DNA of 64,000 nucleotides, taken from positions 1 through 64,000 of the forward strand of contig NZ_WKKI01000002.1 of assembly GCF_009674805.1 (NCBI RefSeq), given 5' to 3'. Of this stretch, positions 8,708-19,206 are shown piece by piece. This DNA is from Metabacillus lacus. Lineage in GTDB: Bacteria > Bacillota > Bacilli > Bacillales > Bacillaceae. Below the pieces are notes generated by a model. It ran no database searches. It was not told where the DNA came from and saw nothing but the letters and a program-made list of their open reading frames with translations. Both the position numbers and the translations under genes were made by a program. Every line of letters starts with the position of its first letter. Positions within the stretch are counted from its first letter, which is position 1.

Positions 8708-9802
8708 TTATTTGTTTGTTAAATCTCTCATCAGTTCAGACAATCGCCTTGCCGCATCCGGCATGCCTAATTTCCTTGAAGCCTGCTGCATATGTTGAAG
8801 TTCTTCCTGATTTAAAAGGATATCATCAATTTTTTTGAGAAGATTGTCATTGTTTAATTCGCTCTCCAGTAAAAGTACTGCTGCGCCATGGTCGCTGAGT
8901 GCGCGGGCATTTTTTTCCTGATGATTTGCTGTAACATGAGGGCTTGGAACCAAAATGCTCGGAAGCCCAAGAGCTGTTATCTCCGCCAGTGAAGTGGCAC
9001 CGGCACGCGAAACAATGAGCTCGACACCTGCAAGGACTTCCGGCATGTTATGGATGAAAGGTTTAATGTGCACATTATCCGGTATACCTGCTTTTTTCGC
9101 TTTATTCATAACCGTCTCATAATGTACTTCACCAGTAATATAGAGTACCTGATACTCCCTTTTGCCAAGGTTATTCAGCATAGCAAGAACAGCATCATTA
9201 ATTGCCTTAGCCCCTCTGCTTCCCCCAAAAATCAGCACAGTGTTTTTTTGAGGATGGAGCCCAGCAGAAGCTTTCCCTTTGCTTCCGTCCACACCGATGA
9301 CTTCCGATGCCCTCGGATTTCCTGTCAGCACAGTTTTCTCCGAAGGAAAAAAGCTTTTTGCTTCCTCAAAACAAACAGCTACCTTATCCACATACCTTGC
9401 AAGAAACTTGTTCGTTAAACCTGGAATGCTATTCTGCTCGTGAATGATCGTTGGAATTTTCAATTTGGATGCTGCGTATACGACAGGTCCGCAAACATAC
9501 CCGCCAGTTCCTATGACAACATCCGGCTTATATTCTTTCAACATTTTTTTACTTTCATTAACACCCTTGAGAAAGCGAAAAATTGTTCTTGCATTCTCAA
9601 AAGAAATGCTTCTTTTAAACCCAGTAATTTCAATGGATTGAAATGGAATGCCCTCTCTGCCGACAATTTTTTTCTCAAGACCTTTTTCTGTTCCTATGTA
9701 TAAAAACTCAGCTTCTTGATCTTCTTTTTTCATTTCATTGATCAATGCCAAAGCAGGATATATATGACCGCCGGTACCTCCGCCGCTTACTACTACTTTC
9801 AT
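8708..9802 (-). CDS. murG: MurG, lipid II-forming GlcNAc transferase
   Basis: The ATG at 9802 lies 7 nt after GGAGG and gives 364 aa. A TTG two codons earlier is less likely. GT-B glycosyltransferase that adds GlcNAc from UDP-GlcNAc to lipid I on the inner membrane face. The glycine loops GGGTGGH (9-15 region) and [11 protein letters not shown] are visible, as is the nucleotide-binding region [20 protein letters not shown]. It follows spoVE past a hairpin terminator, so it may rely on partial read-through or its own promoter. Confidence 0.98.
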   Translation of the reverse strand: MKVVVSGGGTGGHIYPALALINEMKKEDQEAEFLYIGTEKGLEKKIVGREGIPFQSIEITGFKRSISFENARTIFRFLKGVNESKKMLKEYKPDVVIGTGGYVCGPVVYAASKLKIPTIIHEQNSIPGLTNKFLARYVDKVAVCFEEAKSFFPSEKTVLTGNPRASEVIGVDGSKGKASAGLHPQKNTVLIFGGSRGAKAINDAVLAMLNNLGKREYQVLYITGEVHYETVMNKAKKAGIPDNVHIKPFIHNMPEVLAGVELIVSRAGATSLAEITALGLPSILVPSPHVTANHQEKNARALSDHGAAVLLLESELNNDNLLKKIDDILLNQEELQHMQQASRKLGMPDAARRLSELMRDLTNK

Positions 9803-9841
9803 TTGCAAACCTCCAATAAAACTGATAGTTAAAAAGCTTAA

Positions 9842-9862
9842 CCCTGTTGAGCGTCAACAGGG
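9842..9862 (-). terminator. Hairpin terminator after spoVE
   Basis: A perfect 9-bp stem CCCTGTTGA / TCAACAGGG with a GCG loop. On the minus strand it is followed by TTAAGCTTTTTAAC, a moderate T-tract. It is 134 bp past the spoVE stop and 40 bp before murG. Confidence 0.7.
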
Positions 9863-9996
9863 CCATTCAAAAATATTATAACGGAAAGACAAGCGTCAAA
9901 TATACTCTTAATCTAACTAAAATCCATTTTTCTGATCTACAAGCATTTATAGATACGCTGCAGCATAACTTACCAGGCGGTATGAAAGAAGTATCT

Positions 9997-11097
9997 TTAG
10001 TATCTGGCATATCTGCTGATGTTCAGCAAAACACCTACTGCCATCAGCATAAGTGTCAGCGAGGAACCTCCATAGCTCAGGAAAGGCAGAGTGATGCCTG
10101 TGACAGGCATTAAGCCTGTTACGACACCTACATTGATCATGACTTGTATGGCAATCATTGAAACAATTCCAACTGCGACAAAACTGCCGTAAAGATCCGG
10201 GGCTCCCAACGCAATTCGAATCCCTCTCCAAAGCAGCAGGCTGAACAGCAGAATAACCAGAGACCCCCCGATGAACCCCAGTTCTTCAGACAAGATAGCA
10301 AATATAAAGTCTGTCTGAGGCTCAGGCAGATAAAAGAATTTTTGCCGGCTTTGTCCCAGACCCAAACCAAAAAGACCTCCAGGGCCGATTGCATAAAGTG
10401 ATTGAATGATCTGAAACCCGCTTCCGAGAGGGTCTTCCCATGGATTAAGAAATGAGGTAATCCTTTTTATGCGATATGGAGCTGACAAAACCAAGCCTAC
10501 AAAGCCCGCTACTCCCAGAAGACCGAGAAATGCAAAATGGCTGATTCTCGCTCCCGCTACAAAAATCATTGCAATACAAGTGCCCACCATAACGGTGCCG
10601 GTGCCCAGGTCAGGCTGCAGCATAATCATGCCAAAAGCAGTAAATACAAGCAGCAATGATGGAAAAAGCCCATTTTTAAAAGAGGTGATTTTCTTCTGAT
10701 GCTCGGACAAGAATTTTGCCAGAAACGCAATCATGGCAAGCTTCATAAATTCAGAGGGCTGAATGGAAAAAGCCCCTACACCTATCCAGCTTCGAGATCC
10801 ATTTCTAACCATTCCAACACCTGGTACGAGAACAGCTATTAACAACACAAAGCAGATGATGATCAACAGCTTTGCCCATGTTCTCCAGGTCCAATAATCA
10901 ACATTCATGATAAAAAACATGGCTATTACGCCGATTACAGCAAATAAAAGCTGGCGTTTCGCAAAGAAAAAAGAATCATCAAATTTATAAGTAGCCCATA
11001 CTGCACTGGCACTGTACACCATAATCAGCCCGATGGACAGCAAAAGCAGTGTTATGATGACCAGAATAAAATCCGGTGTAGATCTTTTTGTCGTCAA
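9997..11097 (-). CDS. spoVE: SpoVE, SEDS glycosyltransferase for spore cortex
   Basis: A TTG at 11097 with GGGGTG 7 nt upstream gives 366 aa, the B. subtilis SpoVE length, and begins (M)TTKRSTPD. An ATG two codons earlier (11103) is only 1 nt from that site. About ten membrane segments with the SEDS landmarks NGSRSWIGVGAFSIQPSEF, QPDLGT, FLPEPQTDFIF and TGLMPVTGITLPFLSYGG. It polymerises lipid II with its partner transpeptidase SpoVD (gene 4 kb away). Near-identity to SpoVE rather than FtsW makes the sporulation role the better call. Confidence 0.95.
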   Translation of the reverse strand: MTTKRSTPDFILVIITLLLLSIGLIMVYSASAVWATYKFDDSFFFAKRQLLFAVIGVIAMFFIMNVDYWTWRTWAKLLIIICFVLLIAVLVPGVGMVRNGSRSWIGVGAFSIQPSEFMKLAMIAFLAKFLSEHQKKITSFKNGLFPSLLLVFTAFGMIMLQPDLGTGTVMVGTCIAMIFVAGARISHFAFLGLLGVAGFVGLVLSAPYRIKRITSFLNPWEDPLGSGFQIIQSLYAIGPGGLFGLGLGQSRQKFFYLPEPQTDFIFAILSEELGFIGGSLVILLFSLLLWRGIRIALGAPDLYGSFVAVGIVSMIAIQVMINVGVVTGLMPVTGITLPFLSYGGSSLTLMLMAVGVLLNISRYARY

Positions 11098-11167
11098 CGC
11101 CATACACCCCAATAAAAGTTATTAGGGCCGGTGCGTGAAGTGTTCCCTGCTGCGCGTGTACAAGCCC

Positions 11168-12523
11168 TTATTTAAGCATATGCACGGCATCAATAAACAT
11201 GTCTCCTCTTTGCTCAAACGTCTTATACTGATCCCAGCTTGCACAAGCGGGAGACAATAAAACAACGTTGCCTTCTTTGGAAACTTCATTGGCAGCCGAT
11301 ACTGCTTTCTCCACATTATCGACGCGTTGTATAATTTCTATTCCGGCTTTTACAGCTACTGCCTCAAGTTTAGGGGCAGTCTGCCCGAAAGTTATCAGGG
11401 CGCGGACATTTTTCAGGGAAGGAAGCAGCTCGTCAAACTCGTTCCCGCGGTCCAGACCTCCTGCAAGCAGGATAACGGGATTTTGAAATGCTTCAAGCGC
11501 CTTGCTTGTAGCCAAAATGTTCGTGGCTTTAGAATCATTGTAGTATTTCACACCATTCATCTGATCAACGAACTGCAGGCGGTGCCTTACTCCTGAAAAG
11601 CTTGTTAACACTTTTCTAATGGCTTCATTTCCAGCTCCCCTGCTTTTTGCAGCAGCTACTGCCGCAAGTATATTTTCAAGGTTATGCTTTCCAGGAAGAA
11701 CAATCTCTTTTATGTTCATAATCGGTTCCCCTAAATATGTAAGCCAGCCGTCCTTTATACAAACGCCGTTTTCAAGTTCGCTGCTGACAGAAAAATATAA
11801 TTTTTTCCCTTTCGTCTTTTCAGCAAGCAGGTTGACTGTTTTATCGTCCCAATTGATAACAGCAATATCGTCTTCTGTCAGATTTTCGTAAATTTTGCCT
11901 TTTGCAGAGGCATATTCCTCGCGTGTACCATGATAATCCAGATGGGCATCAAAGATGTTCAATACAATCGCAATGTCAGGTTTAAATTCTAATGTACCCA
12001 TCAGCTGAAAAGAAGACAGTTCCGTAACGATGACTTGGCCCTGTTCTGCTTTAGCTGCTACTTCACACGCAACTGTTCCAATGTTTCCGGCAATCAGCGC
12101 ATGCTGGCTGTCTGCTTTTAACATTTCATAGATCAGCGTGGTTGTAGTAGTTTTTCCATTAGAGCCTGTTATACCGATTATATCCGCTTCACTGATTTGA
12201 TAGGCAAGCTCTACCTCTGTAACAATCGGAATATTCAAATGCTGCGCCTTTTCAATCATGGAGTTTGAATAAGGAATTCCGGGATTTTTCACTACCAGTT
12301 CAATTCCCCGCTCTTCAAACAAGCTGAGTGGATGGTTCCCGCAGATGACTGTAATTCCTAGTTTTTCCAGCTCCTGGGCCGCTTCATTTTCTTCGAATGG
12401 CTTCATGTCATTAACAGTGACTACAGCGCCCAGCGCGTGTAGTAATTTAGCTGCAGCTAAGCCGCTTTTTGCCAAACCGAGTACAAGTACTTGTTTATTT
12501 ACATATTGTTTAATCTGCTTCAA
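11168..12523 (-). CDS. murD: MurD, UDP-MurNAc-L-Ala:D-Glu ligase
   Basis: 451 aa, usual length. Cytoplasmic Mur ligase adding D-glutamate. N-terminal Rossmann domain ([17 protein letters not shown]), ATP-binding loop [15 protein letters not shown] (about 115-129), YNDSKATN for substrate contact, and DRGNEFDEL in the C-terminal domain. The start is adjacent to the mraY stop (no gap), so translation is probably coupled. Confidence 0.98.
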   Translation of the reverse strand: MKQIKQYVNKQVLVLGLAKSGLAAAKLLHALGAVVTVNDMKPFEENEAAQELEKLGITVICGNHPLSLFEERGIELVVKNPGIPYSNSMIEKAQHLNIPIVTEVELAYQISEADIIGITGSNGKTTTTTLIYEMLKADSQHALIAGNIGTVACEVAAKAEQGQVIVTELSSFQLMGTLEFKPDIAIVLNIFDAHLDYHGTREEYASAKGKIYENLTEDDIAVINWDDKTVNLLAEKTKGKKLYFSVSSELENGVCIKDGWLTYLGEPIMNIKEIVLPGKHNLENILAAVAAAKSRGAGNEAIRKVLTSFSGVRHRLQFVDQMNGVKYYNDSKATNILATSKALEAFQNPVILLAGGLDRGNEFDELLPSLKNVRALITFGQTAPKLEAVAVKAGIEIIQRVDNVEKAVSAANEVSKEGNVVLLSPACASWDQYKTFEQRGDMFIDAVHMLK

Positions 12524-13498
12524 TTATAACCACACCTCAATATAAATTCCCAACACGGCAAACAGCAGGCCAACAGTCCAGAAAGTCACAACAACTCTCC
12601 ACTCTGACCATCCCGACAGCTCGTAATGATGATGCAGCGGGCTCATCTTAAAGACACGTTTTCCTGTTGTTTTAAATGATATGACCTGAATAATAACCGA
12701 AAGTGTTTCCAGCACAAAGACGCCCCCGATTAAGATCAGGAGTATTTCCAGCTTTGTCAGAATTGCAATTGTAACGATTGCTCCTCCTAGAGCCAATGAA
12801 CCTGTATCACCCATAAACACCTTGGCCGGATGGGCGTTGAAAACAAGAAAACCAAGAACAGCCCCTACAACAGCAACTGAGAAAATGGCAACATCATATT
12901 GAGATTGATTCCAGGCCAGCACTGCGAATGCGCCGAAGGCCACAGCAGCCGTTCCGGAAAGAAGACCGTCCAGACCATCTGTCAGGTTAACTGCATTAGA
13001 TCCGCCAACAAGCATAAGGACCACTAAAACAATGTAAAACCAGCCTAAATCAAAGCTAACATCGGTCCCTGGAATACGGATGTCTGTTGAAAAACCGAAT
13101 TGATTGAATACCAGATAAAAAATAACCGCAATGATTATTTGACCAATCAGCTTCTGTTTAGATGTTAATCCGAGATTTCTTTTCATCACAACTTTTATAA
13201 AATCATCTAAAAAGCCAAGAACTCCATACCCGAGCGTTACAAAAAGAAGCAAATACATTTCCACGCTAGGCTCAGAGAATTTATATGTCATGACCAATGT
13301 CGTTACAATGATTGATATGATAATCATAATGCCGCCCATCGTAGGCGTACCCGTCTTTTTCTGATGGGATTTTGGCCCTTCATCCCTGATGGACTGGCCA
13401 AACTTCAGTCTTCTCAGAAAGGGGATAAAGATGGGAGAGAAGAGGGCACTGATTAAAAATCCCAATAAAATCGTAAAGAATATTACCTGTTCGAGCAT
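12524..13498 (-). CDS. mraY: MraY, phospho-MurNAc-pentapeptide transferase
   Basis: 324 aa, integral membrane protein with about ten segments. Transfers phospho-MurNAc-pentapeptide to undecaprenyl phosphate to give lipid I. Family motifs include the [10 protein letters not shown] cytoplasmic loop, [14 protein letters not shown] with the metal-binding Asp pair, [12 protein letters not shown] and [11 protein letters not shown]. The start is ATG; it abuts murD. Confidence 0.98.
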   Translation of the reverse strand: MLEQVIFFTILLGFLISALFSPIFIPFLRRLKFGQSIRDEGPKSHQKKTGTPTMGGIMIIISIIVTTLVMTYKFSEPSVEMYLLLFVTLGYGVLGFLDDFIKVVMKRNLGLTSKQKLIGQIIIAVIFYLVFNQFGFSTDIRIPGTDVSFDLGWFYIVLVVLMLVGGSNAVNLTDGLDGLLSGTAAVAFGAFAVLAWNQSQYDVAIFSVAVVGAVLGFLVFNAHPAKVFMGDTGSLALGGAIVTIAILTKLEILLILIGGVFVLETLSVIIQVISFKTTGKRVFKMSPLHHHYELSGWSEWRVVVTFWTVGLLFAVLGIYIEVWL

Positions 13499-13607
13499 AC
13501 GGAAGCCCCTCCCTTCTCGTTCAGCTTACACATTTTACTTAGCTTTATAACCTTATTCAATTGATCCACAACTCTTTCTTCCAAAATTCTGTTTTTGCTT
13601 ATCATTT

Positions 13608-15089
13608 TTACTTTCCTCCGCTTCTGACAGAAGAAATTGCTCTGATAGCTACTTCACGATCGTCAAAATCTAAAATCTCTGTCCCGATGATCTGATAGGT
13701 TTCGTGGCCTTTTCCTGCAATAAGGACAACATCACCGGCTTCAGCTTTTTCGATCGCTGCAAATATAGCTTGTTCTCTGCTGATAATCTTCAGATAATCT
13801 TTGCCCATCACGCCTTGTTCCATGTCTTTCAGAATTTGTTCAGGATTTTCGCTTCGAGGATTATCTGAAGTAAAGATTGGGACATCACTGTATGTTGCAG
13901 CAATTTCAGCCATCACGGGACGTTTTGCCCTGTCCCTGTCTCCGCCGCAGCCCACTACAGCGTATACGTTGCTGCGCGCAAACTGCCTGATGGTTTTCAG
14001 CACGTTTTCAAGACTGTCGGGAGTATGTGCATAATCTACAATCACAGTAAAATCCTGTCCTGCATCCACGACTTCAAAGCGCCCTCTGACAGCTTGGAGA
14101 TTCTCAATGGCTTCGACAATCGTATCTAGCGGTATGCCAGAAGCGGCGGCGGCACCGGCGGCGGCAAGCACATTATAAACACTGAATTTGCCGATCAGCT
14201 TCATCTCTACTTTTTTAGTGCCGGCAGGTGTTTTTAAATTAAAACTAGTGCCGCTGGCTGTCATCTTGATATCTTCCGCCATAATATCGCTGCTGCTATC
14301 AATGCCATACGTTAGAATATGCGCAGCTGTCATTAATTTATATTGTGAAGAGGCGGGATCATCATTGTTCAGCACTGCGAACTTGGGCTTGTTGTGATAA
14401 AACGTGTTTCCCAGCTGAGAAAATAGAAGACCTTTGGCCTGACGGTATGAATCCATTGTTTTGTGATAATCTAAATGATCCTGAGTCAGGTTTGTAAAGA
14501 CAGCAACGTCATAATCACAGCCGTACACCCTTCCCATATGCAATGCATGTGATGATACTTCCATCACTGCTCCTTCCACACCTTCATCAAGCATACGGCG
14601 GAAAGTTTTTTGCAGTGTCAGGCTGTCTGGGGTCGTATTTTTGACGTTGGACACATTCTCACCAATTTTTATGTACATTGTGCCGATTAAACCAGTTTTT
14701 TTGCCGTGATTTTTAAGAATCTGCTCCACAATATGGCTTGTAGTTGTTTTGCCGTTGGTACCTGTTATTCCAATCAGATGCAGCTTTTGGGAAGGCTGCC
14801 CATAAAATGCATCAGCCAGCACAGCCATGGCCCTTTTAGTATCATTCACAATGATGACCGGCAAGTCACATTCTATGTCCCTTTCTGCAAGAATGGCAGC
14901 CGCTCCTTTATCTTTGGCAGCAGCAGCAAACAGATGGCCGTCAACTGTAAACCCTTCTATGCAAATGAACAGACTTCCGTCTTTCACTTCCCTGGAGTCC
15001 ATTTCAATGGATTGAATATCAATATTCAATTCTTCAGCGTTTTTGCATTTGTAAAATGGCAACAAATTCAGCAACTCATTCAATTTCAT
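13608..15089 (-). CDS. murE: MurE, UDP-MurNAc-tripeptide (meso-DAP) ligase
   Basis: The ATG at 15089 (MKLNELL) has GAGAGG 7 nt upstream and gives 493 aa. The frame is open for 39 more codons with no homology. Mur ligase domains are in order: N-terminal [17 protein letters not shown] loop [13 protein letters not shown] (about 108-120) and the lysine/Mg loop. The C-terminal [10 protein letters not shown] is the DNPR motif that selects meso-diaminopimelate, consistent with Bacillus peptidoglycan. It lies between spoVD and mraY. Confidence 0.97.
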   Translation of the reverse strand: MKLNELLNLLPFYKCKNAEELNIDIQSIEMDSREVKDGSLFICIEGFTVDGHLFAAAAKDKGAAAILAERDIECDLPVIIVNDTKRAMAVLADAFYGQPSQKLHLIGITGTNGKTTTSHIVEQILKNHGKKTGLIGTMYIKIGENVSNVKNTTPDSLTLQKTFRRMLDEGVEGAVMEVSSHALHMGRVYGCDYDVAVFTNLTQDHLDYHKTMDSYRQAKGLLFSQLGNTFYHNKPKFAVLNNDDPASSQYKLMTAAHILTYGIDSSSDIMAEDIKMTASGTSFNLKTPAGTKKVEMKLIGKFSVYNVLAAAGAAAASGIPLDTIVEAIENLQAVRGRFEVVDAGQDFTVIVDYAHTPDSLENVLKTIRQFARSNVYAVVGCGGDRDRAKRPVMAEIAATYSDVPIFTSDNPRSENPEQILKDMEQGVMGKDYLKIISREQAIFAAIEKAEAGDVVLIAGKGHETYQIIGTEILDFDDREVAIRAISSVRSGGK

Positions 15090-15269
15090 GTAAAAACCTC
15101 TCAATTCTTTCCCTGATAAATAAAATTCTTTATGGCATACAGTACATATTTTAACGCAATATGGACGCATATGCCATACATCAAGGAATTCTTTTTTGAG
15201 GGCCAATCAAGCAGTAAGGAGTAACTCCCAAAAACATGCAGGCAATCGTAAAAACGACTGCCGCTTTTG

Positions 15270-17219
15270 TTAAGACTCCTCTTCCTTGTCAGGAGGAGCT
15301 TTTTGATCTCCCAAGTACAAGCGGATCGTACCGCCCTCTTTCATTTTGGCTCCCGCAGACGGAGACTGCTGCACGACCACCCCGCCCTCTCCTGAAACGT
15401 CAAGCTTCATATTTATCAGCTGTTCCTGCACTTCACCCTTTGTCAGTCCTAAAAGGTTCGGCACAGCTACCAGTTTTGTGTCCAGCCATTTATACTCTTT
15501 CTCGATCTGATTTTTCCTCGGTTTCACACCAAGTTCCCTTAAACTGTCTCCAATGATATTTCCTACAATCGGAGCAGCAACTGTTCCTCCGAATTGAATG
15601 GTGCCTTTTGGATTATCGACTGCAACATACACAACGAGCTGAGGGTCGTCAGCCGGAGCAAATCCAATAAAGGAAACAATATGGTTGTTTTTCAGGTATT
15701 TTCCGTCTTTCACTTTTTGTGCTGTTCCTGTTTTTCCGCCAACGCGGTAGCCATCTACAAACGCCTTGCCCCCTGTACCTTGAGCAACTACGCTTTCCAG
15801 GGCATATCGTATTTGTTTTGAAGTGTCTTCAGAAATCACTCTTCGCTTGGCATTAGGCGTATGACGGTTCAACACTTCGCCTGTGATCGGATCCAGCCAT
15901 TCTTTAGCAATGTAAGGGGTATACAGGATTCCCCCGTTAACTGCAGCAGAAACAGCTGTTACCTGCTGTATCGGTGTAACCGAGACACCCTGTCCAAACG
16001 CGGTGGTTGCCTGTTCAACCGGACCTACTCTATCCAGACGAAATAATATTCCAGTTCCTTCTCCCTGCAAATCAATTCCGGTTTTTTTGCCAAAGCCAAA
16101 ATTGCTTATATATTGAAATAGAGTTTTCTTTCCGAGCCTCTGCCCCAGTTCGACAAATCCGGGGTTGCAGGAGTTCTGGACAACCTCTAAAAAGCTTTGG
16201 CTTCCGTGTCCTCCCCTTTTCCAGCACCTTAACCTTGCTCCTCCGACTTCCACTGATCCGCCATCATAAAAATGCTCTTTTTCCAAGTTTACCTTTTTCT
16301 CCTCAAGCGCTGCCGCCAAAGTAATGATTTTAAAAGTTGAACCGGGCTCATAATTGCTCCAAACGGGCAGATTTCTATTGTAGACTATCGGATCTGTGTT
16401 TTTATAATTAGCAGGGTCAAAGCCGGGCCTGCTCGACATACCAATGATTTCACCGTTGTTCGGGTTCATGGCTATCGCAATCATGCCATCCGGATTATAG
16501 GTTGCTTCTGCCAGATCCAATTCCCTCTCAATAATGGTCTGAACTTTGGAATCAACAGTTAATTTTAAACTCGCCCCGTCTATTGGAGCTGTATAATCAT
16601 CAGCCTCGTCCGGCATTCTTTTACCTTTAGCATCAGAATAGAATTTCACATATCCCTTCTTGCCTTTCAGCTGTTCATCATAATACGCTTCGAGACCAAG
16701 CAGGCCTTGGTTGTCTATTCCTGCAAATCCTAAAACATGTGAGAGATAGTTGCCAAAGGGATAATGCCTGATAGAATCCTCCGCAATATATATTCCTTTG
16801 AGGCCAAGCGACCTGATCTCTTTCGCTTTCTCATGAGAAATCTTTCTTCCTTCCGGGTTTACCCGGACAATAGAAGCTTTTTTCGTTACAAACTGATAAG
16901 CTTTTTCCTTTGACATATTCAAAGCTGCAGCAAGCTGTTCGGCTGTACCGGCAGGATCCTCCACCTGCCTCGGAACAACGAGCACTGACGGGGCACTTTT
17001 ATTCGTGGCAAGCTTTACACCGTTCCTGTCCAGTATTTCTCCCCGCTCAGGCTCAAAAGGAATATTCCTGCTCCAAGAATCCTTTGCCAGGGATGTTAAC
17101 TTTTCCCCCAGAACAAACTGGACAAAACCAAGCCTGACATCTATAACAGCAAAAATAAGAAAACCAAAAAACAATACAAGCGCAAGCCGCTTTCTGACCG
17201 TAACATTGGAAACCCGCAT
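15270..17219 (-). CDS. spoVD: SpoVD, sporulation-specific class B penicillin-binding protein
   Basis: The ATG at 17219 (MRVSNVTVRKRL) has GGGGTGG 9 nt upstream and gives 649 aa, matching SpoVD. The 33 codons above it run into the repeat array. One membrane segment (about 10-30), PBP dimer domain, transpeptidase motifs STFK (catalytic Ser), SCN and KTG, then one C-terminal PASTA domain (VPNLLGLTKGEVQEQL). It cross-links the spore cortex with SpoVE in the mother cell. No convincing sigma-E promoter was identified upstream. It is a paralogue of the nearby pbpB. Confidence 0.97.
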   Translation of the reverse strand: MRVSNVTVRKRLALVLFFGFLIFAVIDVRLGFVQFVLGEKLTSLAKDSWSRNIPFEPERGEILDRNGVKLATNKSAPSVLVVPRQVEDPAGTAEQLAAALNMSKEKAYQFVTKKASIVRVNPEGRKISHEKAKEIRSLGLKGIYIAEDSIRHYPFGNYLSHVLGFAGIDNQGLLGLEAYYDEQLKGKKGYVKFYSDAKGKRMPDEADDYTAPIDGASLKLTVDSKVQTIIERELDLAEATYNPDGMIAIAMNPNNGEIIGMSSRPGFDPANYKNTDPIVYNRNLPVWSNYEPGSTFKIITLAAALEEKKVNLEKEHFYDGGSVEVGGARLRCWKRGGHGSQSFLEVVQNSCNPGFVELGQRLGKKTLFQYISNFGFGKKTGIDLQGEGTGILFRLDRVGPVEQATTAFGQGVSVTPIQQVTAVSAAVNGGILYTPYIAKEWLDPITGEVLNRHTPNAKRRVISEDTSKQIRYALESVVAQGTGGKAFVDGYRVGGKTGTAQKVKDGKYLKNNHIVSFIGFAPADDPQLVVYVAVDNPKGTIQFGGTVAAPIVGNIIGDSLRELGVKPRKNQIEKEYKWLDTKLVAVPNLLGLTKGEVQEQLINMKLDVSGEGGVVVQQSPSAGAKMKEGGTIRLYLGDQKAPPDKEEES

Positions 17220-17797
17220 CCTCTTCAACCACCCCTTGTCTAGGCTCGTTTCAAATATATGCTTGTACAGGGGATGTATAGAACTAGAAAAGCGGAACCG
17301 GCTTGCAAGGCCCGACAAGCATAAGACAAGCTGGAATGAAGGTTGTTCTTTAACCTTCAGGCCAGATTGGCTTATGACCTCGAGGGCCTAGCCGGTGGAG
17401 CTGGACAAAGTAGAAAAGCGGAAGGCGCCGCTCAGCCCTGACAAGCATAAGACGGCTTGGGCGGGAGGTCGCTTTTTGACCTCTTGACCAAGACAGCTTA
17501 TGACCTCGAAGGGCTGGCGCCTGGAGCTGGACAATGCAGAAAAGCGGAAGGCGCCCGTTCAGCCCTGACAAGCATAAGACGGCTTGGGCGGGAGGTCGCT
17601 CTTTGACCTCTTGACCAAGATGGCTTATGACCTCGAAGGGCTGGCGCCTGGAGCTGGACAATGCAGAAAAGCGGAAGGCGCCCGTTCAGCCCTGACAAGC
17701 ATAAGACGGCTTGGGCAGGAGGTCGCTCTTTGACCTCTTGACCAAGATGGCTTCTGACCTCGAAGGGCTGGCGCCTGGAGCTGGACAATGCAGAAAA

Positions 17798-17873
17798 CAC
17801 AATCAAAGGAAGTCATGCTAAGAGCGCCACGTCCTGTGGCAACGCATGACTGTCCGACGTCGTGTCGGGCTCC
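17798..17873. repeat. 76-bp second palindromic element, copy 1
   Basis: It replaces the left arm of unit 5. It contains GTCATGC/GCATGAC (17812-17850) enclosing GCCAC/GTGGC, then CCGAC/GTCGG (17854-17868). It is identical over all 76 bp to the copy at 18230-18305. Confidence 0.9.
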
Positions 17874-18229
17874 GACAAGCATAAGACAAGCTGGAATGAA
17901 GGTTGTTCTTTAACCTTCAGGCCAGATTTGCTTATGACCTCGAGGGCCTAGCCGGTGGAGCTGGACAATGTAGAAAAGCGGAAGGCGCCGCTCAGCCCTG
18001 ACAAGCATAAGATGGCTTGGACGGAAGGGCGCTCTTTGCCCTTTTGGCCAAGACGGCTTATGACCTCGAAGGGCTGGCGCCTGGAGCTGGACAATGTAGA
18101 AAAGCGGAAGGCGCCGCTCAGCCCTGACAAGCATAAGATGGCTTGGCCGTAAGGGCGCTCTTTGCCCTTATGGCCAAGACAGCTTATGACCTCGAAGGGC
18201 TGGCGCCTGGAGCTGGACAATGCAGAAAA

Positions 18230-18305
18230 CACAATCAAAGGAAGTCATGCTAAGAGCGCCACGTCCTGTGGCAACGCATGACTGTCCGACGTCGTGTCGG
18301 GCTCC
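18230..18305. repeat. 76-bp second palindromic element, copy 2
   Basis: Same nested dyads as copy 1 and identical to it, in the left arm of unit 8, exactly 432 bp downstream of copy 1. Confidence 0.9.
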
Positions 18306-18809
18306 GACAAGCATAAGACGGCTTGGGCAGGAGGTCGCTCTTTGACCTCTTGACCAAGATGACTTATGACCTCGAGGGCCTAGCTGCCGGAGCTGGACAA
18401 TGCAGAAAAGCGGAAGGCGCCCGTTCAGCCCTGACAAGCATAAGACTGCTTGGACGGAAGGGCGCTCTTTGCCCTTTTGGCCAAGACGGCTTATGACCTC
18501 GAAGGGCTGGCGCCTGGAGCTGGACAATGTAGAAAAGCGGAAGGCGCCGCTCAGCCCTGACAAGCATAAGACGGCTTGGACGTAAGGGCGCTCTTTGCCC
18601 TTTTGGCCAAGACGGCTTATGACCTCGAAGGGCTGGCGCCTGGAGCTGGACAAACCGAAAAGCGGAAGGCGCCCGTTCAGCCCTGACAAGCATAAGATGG
18701 CTTGGGCAGGAGGTCGCTCTTTGACCTTTTGGCCAAGACGGCTTATGACCTCGAAGGGCTGGCGCCTGGAGCTGGACAAACCGAAAAGCAGAATACCCAA
18801 CCGCTTATA

Positions 18810-18988
18810 AATAGACGTAAATTTTCCGCTTAATGAACAATTAACATAAAAAACCTTAAATAGCCGGAGGTATTCCGTCTATTGACTTTTAATAACATGA
18901 AATAATGGTTTTTCAGCAGCATAACCGGAATTGCTCCCCTTACATTCCCTAAAACGTGCCCTCTTTTTCATTTAACCGGAATTGCTCC
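18810..18988. repeat. Cluster of four short CGGAAT/CTCCG-type palindromes
   Basis: Near-identical copies of TAACCGGAATTGCTCC occur at 18922-18937 and 18973-18988. Related degenerate copies are at 18810-18832 (AATAGACG...TTCCGCTTA) and 18860-18883 (TAGCCGGAGGTATTCCG). They fill the roughly 300-bp gene-free stretch between the large array and the pbpB terminator. No gene is seen there. Confidence 0.6.
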
Positions 18989-19093
18989 GCTAATTTTTCT
19001 TTCGGTGGTTAAAAACACTAAAAGAAGGACAATAGAGGCTTGTACCTTATTACACAACTGCCATTCAGTATTTGAAAATTTATAAAAGCATAG

Positions 19094-19116
19094 AAAAAAA
19101 CTCCCCAAACGGGGAG
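19094..19116 (-). terminator. Terminator after pbpB
   Basis: CTCCCC / GGGGAG (19101-19116) with an AAAC loop, followed on the minus strand by seven T. It lies 91 bp past the pbpB stop and separates mraZ-rsmH-ftsL-pbpB from spoVD. Confidence 0.9.
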
Positions 19117-19206
19117 CTGAACCTAGCTGCTAGTATTCAAATTCATTTCAGATCATTTACTTCCCGAACCAACTGAGGCGGAGGGGGTGGGACGAGGTAC
19201 CCGTCC

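Larger units (their letters stand above)
17287..18790. repeat. Tandem array of 11 long-palindrome repeat units
   Basis: Eleven head-to-tail units begin with GAAAAGCGG or GAAAACAC at 17287, 17413, 17539, 17666, 17793, 17973, 18099, 18225, 18405, 18532 and 18657. Nine are 125-127 bp and two (5 and 8) are 180 bp. Each is an imperfect inverted repeat: AGGCGCC/GGCGCCT outside, CAGCCC/GGGCTG, then ACAAGCATAAGAC against GGCTTATGACCTC, and an apical stem. The apical stem occurs as AGGTC/GACCT, AGGGC/GCCCT or AGGTT/AACCT, so both arms change together. The array lies between the pbpB terminator and spoVD and carries no credible gene. It looks like a Bacillaceae intergenic palindromic repeat that has amplified in tandem. 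Confidence 0.97.

Noticed and set aside
15090-15206. Extension of MurE by 39 residues
   Set aside because: No homology and no ribosome site; the ATG at 15089 has GAGAGG and matches the family N-terminus.
17220-17318. Extension of SpoVD by 33 residues into the repeat array
   Set aside because: The ATG at 17219 matches the conserved SpoVD N-terminus; the extension is repeat-derived.
17287-18790. CRISPR array
   Set aside because: Units are 125-180 bp long palindromes without short unique spacers, and there are no cas genes.
17350-18810. Overlapping open frames of 60-210 codons on both strands in the repeat array
   Set aside because: They repeat the same peptide every 126 bp in shifting frames, lack ribosome sites and follow from the palindromic repeat itself.
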